Positions 21,167 through 31,767 of a stretch of 64,000 bases of DNA are shown piece by piece (the stretch's first letter is position 1; each line of letters begins with the position of its first letter). The position numbers and the translations under genes were made by a program. Source of the stretch: Crossaster papposus (Eukaryota; Echinodermata; Asteroidea; Velatida; Solasteridae). The DNA is taken from positions 248,001 through 312,000 of the forward strand of contig JBAIAA010000319.1 in assembly GCA_037893245.1 (NCBI GenBank). The letters run 5' to 3'. Below the pieces are notes generated by a model that was not told the DNA's origin, searched no databases, and worked only from the letters and a program-made list of their open reading frames with translations.

Positions 21167-21554
21167 TTAAAGGTTGGGTACACCATTTGTAATTGCTTGA
21201 ATTATCATGAATGGGTGGATTTGGGGGGTTGTATTTTATAGTAAATATCATTTAAATGACCTGTCCAAAGTTTTACTATCATGGATGCCGAGAAAAGCTT
21301 GAAAAACAGCGTTTGTTTTCAACCGGCGTCGAGCAGTTATTCTTATGTTGTTATTGTTTTTTTCGCGCTCGCTGTCTGGCGATCGCAAGTTTTGTTTTAT
21401 AAAATTCAATTTTTCGGAATAATATCAGAATATCTAGAGCAATCATTTTGCTGGACGCCTAAAATCATTATTTACTTTCAAATAAGTAAGATATTTCTTA
21501 ATAATACGGTAGTAAATATTTTTGATATCTGCAAATGGTGTATCCTGCCTTATT
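21167..21554. mobile_element. TTAA MITE family 1, copy 2
   Basis: Left end TTAA|AGGTTGGGTACACCATTTG, right end AATGGTGTATCCTGCC followed by TTAT, so the right TTAA is altered by one base. The interior matches 7225-7635, including GGATGCCGAGAAAAGC and TAGTAAATATTTTTGATATC. Confidence 0.8.
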
Positions 21555-21695
21555 TATAATGATTATATCAGTTGTGTGTTTCTTATTTATGATGTTATTT
21601 GTAACAGGTCGGTTTGGGTGTGAAAACGTTTATTGCTTCTGGAGCTGTAGGAGTGCTCAGGATCAGATGCCTAGAGGTAATTCAGTGTAAGACTA

Positions 21696-21944
21696 TTAAC
21701 CAGTTCGCGCGGGATGACTAATATAAACGCAAAGTTTTCCCCAGGTTCAAAACGGATGACACATCAACACGCCACGAGCAAGGCCAGGAAATGTCTGTCA
21801 GCAGCGAGCAAGGCCGAAAATGTGTGGGTGTGCTTCCCGATACTGGCGGCCTGAACACGCTTCGGATCGAGTTTTATTACAGTTTCAAATAATCCCGCGG
21901 GTCGGCTCGGTGATGTTAAAATAATCCCGGCGCGAACTGGTTAA
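21696..21944 (-). mobile_element. TTAA MITE family 2, copy C
   Basis: Flanked by TTAA at 21696-21699 and 21941-21944, with inverted CCAGTTCGCG(C) ends. The orientation matches copy B (CAAAACGGATGACACATC first, GGCTCGGTGATGTTA last). Confidence 0.85.
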
Positions 21945-22559
<615 letters not shown>

Positions 22560-23363
22560 GTCAAAGCTGTGTGCGCAAAACAAACCGAACGGAGAAAAGA
22601 AGATCAACATTAACATTCTGTTCTCGTCGCCTTTGAAAACAAATATGTGACTTGAAAAGGCATGACGGGGAAAAGTATTTCTGTAGTATTTGGAGTTCTA
22701 TTGTTTGACACTCTTGTAAAGAGCGATTCGTTAGCTTTCCAATGATACCAAAAGTAGTTATGTACATTATTTAATTACAATGATATATACCACAGCAGGG
22801 CTGACAGTGCGCCGCCCAAATTTAGCGATCAAATTTTTAAAACCAAAATATCGCTTTGACCAAAACAAATATACGCGTGCCCGCCAACAACGAAATTGAC
22901 AAATGGTGGTCATTGTTAATTTAGCCTCAGTAAGTCACGTAAGAATTTCAAATGGCGGCACAGCCTTTTGTTATTCAGCACCTGTGCGCGCACTGGTTTC
23001 AGTTCATTCAGTCTCCATTACGAGAAGTAGTGGTTTCTTGTTTGATGTATGTTTAATATATGTGCTTGTCATATCTCCGTGCAGACAAATCCGTGACAGT
23101 TTTCAATGCGGTATATGACGGCCGATCTGCGGCCAGCGTGGAGGCAGGTCAATCGGTAGGCAACAGGGACACTCCGTCGGGATGACAGAAATCGTCTGAG
23201 AAAGCAGGTAAGGTTTTTGGGTGCTTTGGGTTTTTGCTGTTATGATTTCATCGCTTAGATTGAAGACAGACAGACAGACCTCATTAAAAAAATGTATCTC
23301 TGTCTCCACGCATCAAAAAAATGGATGCGGTGCACTCAACCGTACAGTCAGTGTGTCGCGCGT
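22560..23363. other. spacer between H3 relic and H2A promoter
   Basis: No coding sequence. A possible donor (GAAAGCAG|GTAAGG near 23205) is not supported by any partner. Confidence 0.35.
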
Positions 23364-23409
23364 GATTGGCTACTTGGTGTGCTTCGGCCAATCCACCGGA
23401 ACGCTATAA
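23364..23409 (+). promoter_or_regulatory. H2A promoter: two CCAAT boxes and TATA box
   Basis: An inverted CCAAT (GATTGG, 23364-23369), a direct CCAAT (23388-23392) and TATAA (23405-23409) lie 117 to 72 bases before the H2A start. Paired CCAAT boxes followed by TATA are typical of replication-dependent histone genes; start of transcription would be about 25-30 bases after TATA. Confidence 0.7.
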
Positions 23410-23480
23410 CTAGTGCCGCCACCCCCCTCGTACGGCACTTTCACTGCAGATCGCAATCTACTGCCACCAATTACTTCAAG

Positions 23481-23858
23481 ATGACTGGACGAGGAAAGAG
23501 CGGAAAAGCAAGAAGCAAGGCCAGGAGCAGGTCCTCAAGGGCGGGACTGCAGTTCCCCGTGGGTCGTGTTCATCGATTTTTGCGAAGCGGCAACTACGCT
23601 GAGCGGGTTGGAGCCGGTGCACCGGTCTACCTGGCAGCCGTGATGGAATACCTGACCGCGGATATCCTCGAGCTGGCCGGTAAAGGAGCACGAGACAATA
23701 AGAAGACGAGAATTAACCCTCGACACCTGCAGCTTGCTATACGCAACGACGAAGAGCTTAACAAGTTGATGAGTGGAGTTACCATTGCGCAAGGCGGTGT
23801 GCTTCCCAACATCCAGCAAGTACTTCTGCCCAAAAAGACCGCCAAAGTATCAAAGTAA
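23481..23858 (+). CDS. histone H2A (replication-dependent type, divergent)
   Basis: 125 residues without intron, start [20 protein letters not shown]. The open frame extends upstream of 23481, but the correct start is this ATG because the histone N-terminus begins there and the promoter lies just before it. The histone fold is complete: [20 protein letters not shown], then [39 protein letters not shown] and [13 protein letters not shown]. Acidic-patch positions are kept (E56, D in place of E61, E64, D90-E91-E92), as are the ubiquitin-site lysines of LLPKKTAK. There is no SQ(E/D) tail, so it is not H2A.X, and it lacks H2A.Z features. Unusual changes are [10 protein letters not shown] for AGNAARDNKK and RINPRH for the nearly invariant RIIPRH. 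It packages DNA with H2B in the nucleosome. It lies on the same strand inside intron 9 of the GCC gene. Confidence 0.95.
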   Translation: MTGRGKSGKARSKARSRSSRAGLQFPVGRVHRFLRSGNYAERVGAGAPVYLAAVMEYLTADILELAGKGARDNKKTRINPRHLQLAIRNDEELNKLMSGVTIAQGGVLPNIQQVLLPKKTAKVSK

Positions 23859-23891
23859 TACAAACAAATTACTTGGCCTCCACAACCAAAA

Positions 23892-23930
23892 GGCTCTTTT
23901 CAGGGCCACCACATAATTACAAGAGAGAAA
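23892..23930 (+). terminator. histone mRNA 3' stem-loop and downstream element
   Basis: GGCTCTTTTCAGGGCC (23892-23907) forms the canonical 6-bp stem with a TTTC loop, followed by ACCACA as the cleavage zone. A purine-rich CAAGAGAGAAA at 23920-23930 is the expected U7 snRNA pairing element. The stem starts 33 bases after the stop codon. This makes the H2A gene replication-dependent with a non-polyadenylated mRNA. Confidence 0.95.
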
Positions 23931-25410
23931 CACCGCTGTCTGTCTGTTCTTCATTTTTAAATAAAGTTTTAAAAGAGACAAAGTTAGATATTACATCTGT
24001 AGATTTTCAAGAACTTTTTACTTACACGGCCATTTACATTTTCCACTTTTATTTACACTTTCACAGCCAAAGGCCCGCTGGGTTTGTCCAATAGCTTCGT
24101 TTATTTTGTAAAGAATTTTCCCTTTTTCTGCTTATAAAAACATTGTGAAAGTGTTTGTTTTCATCCTCGCGCGGGTGTGTTTTAACGTGTATCCAGGTGA
24201 CATTCAATAGATATGAAACTAGCTCATTAAATATGCAACGCGCGCACTGTGACTTCAACAAAGCAAAAAGAAATACGCGTTGTGTCTGTACTCTATATAT
24301 ACACGTACTACGCGTACTTGTACTTGTAAAAGTAAAGTACGTGAATGATATTATACCTGTGACCCAGCACATCAAAATCAAGAACAGTCGGGAAAATGAC
24401 TTTCAGAGATATAAATATAATAAGATTGGAAATTCATTAAGCTTTGTAATGACATCCATCACAAGCCTTTAGCTCGGAAATTATTGGTTACGAGTTACAG
24501 ACTAGGGATGGGTATCATTAGAAAGCCTATGGAATTTCCAATGTTACTATGTACCTTGCTCGTTACTATGCGAATTGTCATTTCCCGCTTATTAGTGATT
24601 TTGATATCCTGGGTCACATTTTCATGGATTTAAAAAAAACATTGGAAATGTGGTGAGTTGACACTTCGCGTGTGGTCTATTAGCTTTGTTCTCGTGTTCT
24701 GTTTTACCTGGGCCCAATTTCATAACAAATGTAAGCACACCAATTTGCTTAGCACGAAACATTTTCCTTGGCCAAACTGTCGTTTCCAAAAATGTCTGAA
24801 GATTTCCGAACTTGTTTTATTGACGGTCGGGTATTATCGTTAACGTTCGCGACTACAATTTCGACGTCTGGGTGTACACAATTAAATGGTCAGGCCATGG
24901 AACCAGACTATTTTCACCGCCCACAACAAATGAACCGGCCTGAACCACTGACCTCTATAGAGGTCAGTGGCCTGAACTGTAAACGATCGAGGCGCGGTTG
25001 TGCCGAAGGGCGCCATCTATCGGCGCGCTCGTACCGGTAGGTCGGTGTATTTACAGCGGCGAGGCGCAGTGCAGCATGGCGATAATTATGATACCAGTCG
25101 CATTTTTCAAGTGACTTTTGGTTAAAAAAATGAATTTGTAAAAGAATATTGTCGATGTGTATGAAAATGTGTTATGAAAACCCCCCAAGCTCATGAATAT
25201 TGATGTAAATTAACGTGCCAAAAGTTGGTAATTTCTCTAAACAGGTTTTGTCGGGTTTGCGTCGGGCTCTGTGAGGAGTCCTTGTATTGACCCCAAATAC
25301 ACAAATTAGAAAAATTAAAATATGAATATTATTCGGATGAGAACAATGGTCGGGGGAATCAATTTGCATGCATAATTCCAGAGCGCCCTATTGGTTCAAT
25401 ATCAATCGTT
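23931..25410. other. intron 9 downstream of H2A; contains a perfect palindrome
   Basis: No second histone gene is recognisable. A 26-bp perfect palindrome lies at 24945-24970 (separate entry). No other feature is seen. Confidence 0.4.
24945..24970. repeat. 26-bp perfect palindrome flanked by 9-bp direct repeats
   Basis: The palindrome contains TGACCT, six bases, AGGTCA, an everted pair of nuclear-receptor half-sites. GGCCTGAAC occurs directly at 24937-24945 and 24969-24977, so the inner 23 bases look like a tiny inverted-repeat insertion with a 9-bp duplication. Confidence 0.8.
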
Positions 25411-25450
25411 ATCGCTTTTCAGCCTTTTGGCTAAGATCATGTGTTATTTA
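25411..25450 (+). pseudogene. U2 snRNA 5'-end fragment
   Basis: ATCGCTTTTCAGCCTTTTGG followed by CTAAGATCA(T)GTGT matches the first 35 or so bases of U2 snRNA with three differences, then decays over the branch-site-recognition region. The Sm site and 3' stems are missing. A truncated U2 pseudogene, or the head of a U2-derived SINE, about 50 bases before exon 10. Confidence 0.8.
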
Positions 25451-25496
25451 TTACTGTAATATAAAAAAGGATCTTCGTCTTCAAACTCTTCTTTAG

Positions 25497-25648
25497 GTAA
25501 TTACTGCCCCGAAGGCTCCTCCTCCCAGACCACCTGTGACCTGGGTATGTACTGTGACACCAATGGCCTAGACACACCCAGGGCAAGTGCGCCGCTGGTT
25601 ACTACTGCACTCACGGCTCCACCACCAATAAGCCAACAGGGACCGGAG
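25497..25648 (+). pseudogene. GCC gene exon 10 (one-base deletion)
   Basis: Reads GNYCPEGSSSQTT, CDLGMYCDTNGLDTP. Near 25577-25585 the frame shifts; the continuing reading is GKCAAGYYCTHGSTTNKPT. Acceptor TTCTTTAG, donor GTAAGT, phase 1-1 borders; length 152 is one short of a multiple of three. Confidence 0.75.
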
Positions 25649-26201
25649 GTAAGTGATGAAAAGTGAAAGAGGGTAATGCCCAGCGATAACAGCCATTCTC
25701 TGCATTCAGTGAACCCTGATCACCACATACGAATTTTTTTAAAAGCCCACACAGCCACTGTGCATGCAATGATGTAACCATACGTGTTTCATAGCGGCAT
25801 AAATTGCATACCCCCCCCCCCCCTTTTCCACATCCCCTCGAAGTATGGGGGAAATAAAGAAAAACATCAAACCCGGAAGTAACGGTATCGTCAAGGCCTT
25901 GCTCTTACGAGAGGGCGATACGAGGTTCATGTACACACGTACTACATGTACATGGCACGGTACAGAAGCAATGTGTGCATCATGTGTGCGCATGGTGTGT
26001 GGAACCGACCGTGGGTAGCGATCGCCCTGTCAGTACAATGCGCGGAGGCTGAAACAGCACATGCTCATCCTTGTATTCAAGGCTAGTGTTACTGAGTTCC
26101 TCATGCTCTTGTTTAAAACGAACCTGTTTCTAGAATATTCATTGCAACTTTGAGATTCTCAAGCAACAACAACTTATCCCTTGATATGTCTTTCTGTGCA
26201 G
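25649..26201. other. intron 10; poly-C tract, nothing else
   Basis: A run of C occupies about 25810-25823. No coding or repeat signal otherwise. Confidence 0.4.
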
Positions 26202-26381
26202 GTAATGAGTGCAGCTCCAGCCATTACTGCGTCGCCGGCAGCAGCTCCGAGGAGGATTGCCCCCCAGGCACCTACCTGCCTTCCCGGAGGGCGAAGAACA
26301 TCACTTACTGCTTGGAGTGCGTCGGGGGACAGTACTGTGGGGCTAGTGGACTGGCTTATCCTGAAGGGAACTGCTCACGAG
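26202..26381 (+). CDS. GCC gene exon 11, open throughout
   Basis: 180 bases, phase 1-1, reading GNECSSSHYCVAGSSSEED, CPPGTYLPSRRAKNITY, CLECVGGQYCGASGLAY and CSRG. Acceptor TTTCTGTGCAG, donor GTAGGT. Undamaged; N-x-T glycosylation site present. Confidence 0.85.
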
Positions 26382-26984
26382 GTAGGTCATGATGGAGGAA
26401 CGATCATTTAACTCTCCTGGTCTTCTACACCTTGCAACCCTTCATAGAGTTAGCACCCGTCTGCATCTGTTGAATACTGCAACAATCTCGAACTAGCTCA
26501 CTGGACATAAACATTGCAGGCTCGAGTTAAGGCCAGTTCATACTTATCGTGTATTAAGCGAATGCCGAACGAATTTGACTTCGGCAAATGTTGGCAGCGA
26601 GGGCTTTGTGAAGTTAAAATGTGTTCATCATTTGTTATTTCTTTTGCAACGTAAAAACGGCAAGTGACATCACAAATTCGCGTTCGCTTTTGCTATTGCA
26701 GGCAGAAGACTCAAGTCGACTCAACTCAACTCGAGTGAAGACTGATAGCACTTAAGTGCCAGAAATAAAAAGAAAACCTTCCCAAAATCATTTGCCATGA
26801 TTTAAGGTGCAAAGTGTTTTCACAACTGGATGTAAATTAAGATTTTTACGACTTGATCAAGGATGTGAATTTAAAGCATTTGGATGTGAATTTGATAAAT
26901 CCTGCTAATGGCCGTGTCCGTTTTGAATGCAAAATCACACCATGTCCTTTCCTAGTGTAATAGTTTCTGTTTTAAACCCAATAG
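26382..26984. other. intron 11, with half a CACT-type MITE
   Basis: Bases about 26800-26958 match the right half of the 11741-12044 element, including GGATGTGAATTT and the terminus TTTCCTAGTG at 26958. Confidence 0.55.
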
Positions 26985-27200
26985 GTTTCTACTGAGATTG
27001 TGCGTGAGCCCTTAGGCTACCCTTGCCCTCCAGGCTACTACTGCAAGGAAGGTGTGGATGACAAAGTGCCCTGCCCGGCAGGAACGTACCAGGATGAGCC
27101 GGAAGAGTGGACCTGCAAGACTTGCCCTGAAGGGTTCTACTGTGATGACACTGACAGGCCTATACTATAGTAAACTACACGGCCTACATATGCCCTGAAG
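26985..27200 (+). pseudogene. GCC gene exon 12 (two frameshifts), LTR element at its donor
   Basis: Begins GFY then TGA (26993-26995); the continuing frame needs two more bases there and reads EPLGYPCPPGYYCKEGVDD, CPAGTYQDEPEEWTC, CPEGFYCDDTDRP. A second one-base loss lies near 27160-27172, after which NYTAYICPEG leads to the donor. The net loss of three bases leaves the length a multiple of three (216). The donor is G|GTAT, and an LTR retrotransposon begins four bases later. Confidence 0.75.
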
Positions 27201-27204
27201 GTAT

Positions 27205-27492
27205 TGTAACGCCCGTGCCGGTTGGGCGGTAGAGGGCGCTGGAGCGATTCCACGGTGGTGGGATCGCCCTGGTGGCTCCTGCTCGTGCGCCCCGGAAACC
27301 CGCCTTTGGATTGCGCAAGCGCCGAACTGGTTCTAACCAGTTCTGGTACCGCGTGAGTTGTGTGAGCCTGATGTCCATGTTTGGTTGGCGAGAGTCCAGA
27401 TTAAACGGCTGAGAATCACCGGAAGAACAAGAATACTTGTGTCTAGAGTCTTTCTTGTGTGTGTAGTCGACCCCAGGCAAATCTTCGTTACA
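27205..27492 (+). repeat. 5' LTR
   Basis: 288 bp, TG..CA borders, starting four bases after the exon-12 border. Confidence 0.9.
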
Positions 27493-27493
27493 T

Positions 27494-27511
27494 TGGTGGC
27501 AGCGGTGGGAT
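27494..27511 (+). promoter_or_regulatory. primer-binding site, tRNA-Leu type
   Basis: TGGTGGCAGCGGTGGGAT is complementary to the 3' end of animal tRNA-Leu(AAG) with added CCA (…ATCCCACCGCTGCCACCA). It lies one base downstream of the 5' LTR, the normal position for minus-strand priming. Confidence 0.85.
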
Positions 27512-27982
27512 GCAGGAGGACTAAGAAAAGACCAGGTGAAGTGTTCATGTTTTGAGAAAAACACGATAGCACGGCAGCCAACTCGCCCCACGGCGGGAGG
27601 GCCGCCCAGGGCCGTGGACGACGGCGCAGCCGGCGGGTCGTTTCACTCGGAGCGTCCGCGGGTTGTGTTCGTCGACGCAACGGGGGCAGAACTGCTCCGC
27701 ACACAAACCAATGGAGCGGAGCCGTCGGCACTGCTCCGCATGGAGCGGAGCTGCTCCGCACACAGTGCAATGGAGCGGATCCGTCAACGTTGCCCACGCT
27801 CTCTAAGCCAGTCGGAGCCGCAGGGACAGTCACAAGGGACCGCCACAAGAGGAGTCGGAGGGGCCCGGCCCATGCTGTAGACGGCGGCGCGGCAGACGGC
27901 TCGCAACACTCGGAGCGAGCCCGAGCCGTGCCCGTCGGCGCAGCGGGGGCAGGGCCTCGCCGGGACGCCCACGCTCTCTAAG

Positions 27983-28318
27983 CCAGTCGCAAGAATCAGT
28001 CGCAGTCGCAAGAATCAGTCGCAGTCGCAAGAGGCAGTCACAGTCGCGGCCACAGGAGCCAGTCGCAGTTGCAGGAGCAAGTCGCAGTCGCAGGAGCCAG
28101 GCGCAGTCGCAGTCGCAGGCACCGCAGTCGCAAGAGCCAGTCGCAGTCGCAGGCACCAGATACAGGAGCCAGTCGCAGTTGCAGGAGCCAGTCGCTGTCG
28201 CGGGAGCCAGCCGCAGTCGCAGTCGCAGGAACCACAGTCGCAGTCGCAAGAGCCAGCCGCAGTCGAAGGCACCAGTCGCAGTCAGAGGAGCCAGTCGCAG
28301 TCACAGTCGCAGTCAAGT
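27983..28318. repeat. CAGTCG(CAG) simple-sequence region in the LTR element
   Basis: Degenerate 6/12-bp units (GCAGTCGCAG, GAGCCAGTCGCAGT). Frames on both strands are open because of the repeat. Confidence 0.85.
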
Positions 28319-28330
28319 CTTAACATTAGA

Positions 28331-28772
28331 GGGGTGTGCCGGGGCCAGGGGTGTGCCGGGGCCAGGGGTGTGCCGGGGCCAGGGGTGTGCCGGGGCCAGG
28401 GGTGTGCCGGGGCCAGGGGTGTGCCGGGGCCAGGGGTGTGCCGGGGCCAGGGGTGTGCCGGGGCCAGGGGTGTGCCGGGGCCAGGGGTGTGCCGGGGCCA
28501 GGGGTGTGCCGGGGCCAGGGGTGTGCCGGGGCCAGGGGTGTGCCGGGGCCAGGGGTGTGCCGGGGCCAGGGGTGTGCCGGGGCCAGGGGTGTGCCGGGGC
28601 CAGGGGTGTGCCGGGGCCAGGGGTGTGCCGGGGCCAGGGGTGTGCCGGGGCCAGGGGTGTGCCGGGGCCAGGGGTGTGCCGGGGCCAGGGGTGTGCCGGG
28701 GCCAGGGGTGTGCCGGGGCCAGGGGTGTGCCGGGGCCAGGGGTGTGCCGGGGCCAGGGGTGTGCCGGGGCCA
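28331..28772. repeat. 17-bp minisatellite GGGGTGTGCCGGGGCCA, 26 units
   Basis: Exactly 26 perfect units in 442 bases, inside the LTR element. Two GGGG runs per unit, spaced by six and three bases, make the plus strand a continuous G-quadruplex motif. The 150- to 210-codon frames across it are repeat artefacts. Confidence 0.95.
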
Positions 28773-28941
28773 GGGGCTTACCCCAAAAATTGTTGTAATG
28801 TAATTGTTGTAATGTAAATTGTTGTAATATAAATTGTTGTGTAATTGTTGGCGTTATGCGTTTTCCGGGGCGGTTGGCCGGGGTGCGGCAGCAGCGCCCA
28901 TGGTTTTGTTTGGGGGCAAACAAGGTCTTCGTGGGGGGCTG

Positions 28942-29229
28942 TGTAACGCCCGTGCCGGTTGGGCGGTAGAGGGCGCTGGAGCGATTCCACGGTGGTGGGA
29001 TCGCCCTGGTGGCTCCTGCTCGTGCGCCCCGGAAACCCGCCTTTGGATTGCGCAAGCGCCGAACTGGTTCTAACCAGTTCTGGTACCGCGTGAGTTGTGT
29101 GAGCCTGATGTCCATGTTTGGTTGGCGAGAGTCCAGATTAAACGGCTGAGAATCACCGGAAGAACAAGAATACTTGTGTCTAGAGTCTTTCTTGTGTGTG
29201 TAGTCGACCCCAGGCAAATCTTCGTTACA
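28942..29229 (+). repeat. 3' LTR
   Basis: 288 bp; preceded by a weak purine tract GTGGGGGGC (28931-28939) that may serve as the plus-strand primer. Confidence 0.9.
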
Positions 29230-29747
29230 GTATGTAGAAAAACTGAACCTGTTAGACATACATGTAGTTGTTTTTTTAATTGTTCCAGATGTTTTCCTAG
29301 TACCGGATTACTTTCTAAAAAAAACCTACATCTATTGGATTATTCTTCATTACTAGCCTTCCCGATTTTGATTTTAAAAAAAATCACCGCAAATACACGT
29401 TATAGATGAAATTTTGATGTGAAATTGTAGCAAGATGGACATTTTAAGGAATATAAATAATCAAAATCTAAAAAGCTCACAATACACCCTGAGGCCAATT
29501 TAGCCCTTTCTGCCCAGATCCAGATGTCTGATTTTATCTTGCCTGAGCGAAGTTTAGAGACTATGCACTCACTATTTATGTACGTGTTCGTTCGTATGTA
29601 TACATCAATTTGGTAAAAGTTTTGAAAAAATTGGTCGTATATATTGAAATCTAATTCCAATCAAATTTGGGTCATGGATGCAATATCATGGTTGTGGTAA
29701 AGGTCAAGTACTGAGGTCAAAGTTCAAGTTCTAAAATCGACTTGAAT
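29230..29747. other. rest of the intron before the ISL2EU-like element; dispersed AGGTCA-rich repeat
   Basis: Bases about 29650-29740 are a copy of a dispersed repeat (TCAAATTTGGGTCATGGATGCAATAT then AGGTCAAG...) also found at 35440-35590, 35620-35730 and 41566-41735. It contains a DR1 (AGGTCA A AGTTCA, 29714-29726). The transposon inserted beside or within such repeats. Confidence 0.5.
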
Positions 29748-29802
29748 GGGAGACTTTTGACTGGCCAGAATTTATTGACAGAGGGCGCGCTTCACCGGTC
29801 CC
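29748..29802 (+). repeat. ISL2EU-like left TIR
   Basis: First 13 bases exactly complementary to 35420-35432; AGAGGGC and ACCGGTCC blocks align with the complement of about 35381-35406. Confidence 0.85.
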
Positions 29803-29890
29803 GGAAATAAAGTGGCTTTTTTTTGTGGCCATTGATTTGTGCACAAAAACGTTCCTCGCATTCAGCATCAACCTAAAAAACGATATAAAA

Positions 29891-31767
29891 ATGCCCGGAA
29901 CGTGTTGTTCTGTGCCTGGATGTGGTAACAGGGGAGGACATGAATTCCCCAAGAACAGAAAGCTGCGGAATAGGTGGAGATGGGCCATAAAACGGGCAAG
30001 TTATAGAACCAGACGACCGTGGTGGCCTACGGCAAACAGTGTTGTTTGCAAATCTCACTTCACGGTGTCAGATTATGAACAGAATTCAGCACTTGGTAAG
30101 CTTTTCAATTTAACACAAACATTTGTAAAACAGTTTCATGTACATCGTTTTACTGGAATATTATAGGGGGCCTATATGATACATGTAATAAGACACTGTG
30201 GCAAATGTTGTGGCTTGATGATGATGATGATTAGTCTTGATACGATATTCAAAGTAGTGTGCACTGTTGCTCGCCATCTTTGTTTATTGGCACCAAATGT
30301 CTATGGAGTATGGATACAGTGGCCCGGACAGGACATAATCAGTGGTGATTTTTTTTGCAATGTCGTGAATATTTACGACTGGTCGTAAATATAATTTGTG
30401 GCATTGTAAATTGTTCACGACTGGTGAATATTACTAGTAAATACAGTACTTAGAAAATTGTCTTGACTCTCCATAGACTTTTTACACAACCGCTGAAGTA
30501 GCGTCAGGATACTACATTCTTTCCTTTTTATTATTTTTTATATGCAGGTATCAAACTGGAGAGACAAAAATTAAAGAAAACAGCAGTCCCAAGCAAGTTT
30601 GTATGGAGTTCAGAACCTTCTACAGCAGCACATTCCAGAGCTAAACGAATGGAGAACCGGAATGAAAAGAAGAGACAGGAGGAAGAGAAACAGGATGTCG
30701 TCCAGAAAGAAGAGTCAACTGGGAATGAGTATATTCTGCAAGATCTTGATCTTGCAATGCAGGTTGATGTGCAGAGCGAGCCGGTTCATCAGACCCAACA
30801 CGTACAAACAGATCTGCAGCCAAACCATTCAACATGCAGCGCTCAAACACAGACAGATTCTGCTCATCAAAGGTTTACAATAGAGGATTTCAGGACTGAT
30901 CCAGCAGGAGTGCATTATTACACAGGGCTTCAGGATTACTTCACATTTGTTGATGTTTTAGCTTCATTGGGACCGAGTGCATTTCAGCTAAAATACCTGC
31001 ACGGTGTTCGACCCAGCCTGAGTGTACCGGACCAGCTGTTCTTAACTCTTATTAAGTGCAGAAGATACACACCAAATTTTGAACTAAGTCGTATGTTCAA
31101 AATAAGCGAGTCGGAAGTGTACAGCATCTTTGTAACCTGGATCCGTTTTATGAGCCTTCAATGGAGAGAAGTGGATATATGGCCCAGCAGAGACTGTGTT
31201 AGTTTTTATGCTCCATCAGATTTTAAGAGGAAGTTTCCCACCACACGGGCTATCCTTGATGGTTTTGAATTTCCGGTTAAGAAACCAAAAGCCCCTGCTG
31301 CTCAGCAAGCCACTTTTTCCACGTACAAAAATCGCAATACAGCAAAGTCAGTTGTTGGAGTGACTCCAGGAGGTCTGGTTAGCTACATGTCTTGTGCTTA
31401 TGGAGGCTCAACCAGTGACCGACAAATAGTAGAACGCAGTGGACTGACAAAGAGAACAGACCCAGGAGACTCCCTTATGGTAGACAAGGGATTTGATGTC
31501 CAAGACATTTTGGCACCAGCAGATGTCACCATAAACATTCCAACATTCTTCCGGAAAAAGAATAGAATGTCAGGAAAAGATGTCATAAAGGATAGAAAGA
31601 TATCAAGTAAGCGCGCTCATGTTGAGAGAATCATTGGACTTGGCAAAACCTACAAAGTACTGACACAGCCACTCAATCAGACCGAGACAATTCTGGCATC
31701 AGATGTAGCATTTGTTTGCTTTATGCTGCTTAACTTTAGAAAATGTATCATTCCAAGAAATGCATAA
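29891..31767 (+). CDS. THAP-domain DDE transposase (exons 29891-30095 and 30548-31767)
   Basis: Exon 1 ends TT G|GTAAGC in phase 1, and exon 2 follows TATGCAG; the joined frame is 474 residues. Residues 1-68 are a THAP zinc finger: CSVPGCGN (C-x4-C), HEFPK, RWAI, then VVCKSHF (C-x2-H), for sequence-specific binding of the transposon ends. A charged linker follows (KRQEEEKQD). The catalytic domain is DDE_Tnp_4-like: aspartates in AILDGFEFP and SLMVDKGFD and the glutamate in RAHVERIIG, spaced as in HARBI1-type enzymes. It would cut and rejoin DNA at the TIRs in the nucleus. A polyadenylation signal AATAAA lies at 32062-32067, about 295 bases after the stop. There is no stop, frameshift or missing catalytic residue. 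Confidence 0.88.

Larger units (their letters stand above)
27205..29229 (+). mobile_element. young non-autonomous LTR retrotransposon (2,025 bp)
   Basis: Two 288-bp LTRs at 27205-27492 and 28942-29229 begin TGTAACGCCC and end CTTCGTTACA. By eye they show no difference. The 4-bp target duplication is GTAT (27201-27204 and 29230-29233). One base after the left LTR comes an 18-base primer-binding site. The 1.45-kb interior encodes no gag, protease, RT or integrase; it holds a GC-rich duplicated region (27560-27980), a CAGTCG repeat and a 17-bp minisatellite. It was therefore mobilised in trans. Superfamily (Ty3 versus other) cannot be told without pol. Confidence 0.9.

Noticed and set aside
23292-23480. 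N-terminal extension of the H2A frame
   Set aside because: It covers the TATA and CCAAT boxes; the true H2A start is at 23481.
27536-28249. Overlapping open frames on both strands in the GC-rich interior of the LTR element
   Set aside because: High GC with duplications makes stops rare in all frames; no gag, protease, RT or integrase motif is visible.
28179-29259. Gly/Pro-rich open frames across the LTR element
   Set aside because: Artefacts of the 17-bp and CAGTCG repeats.
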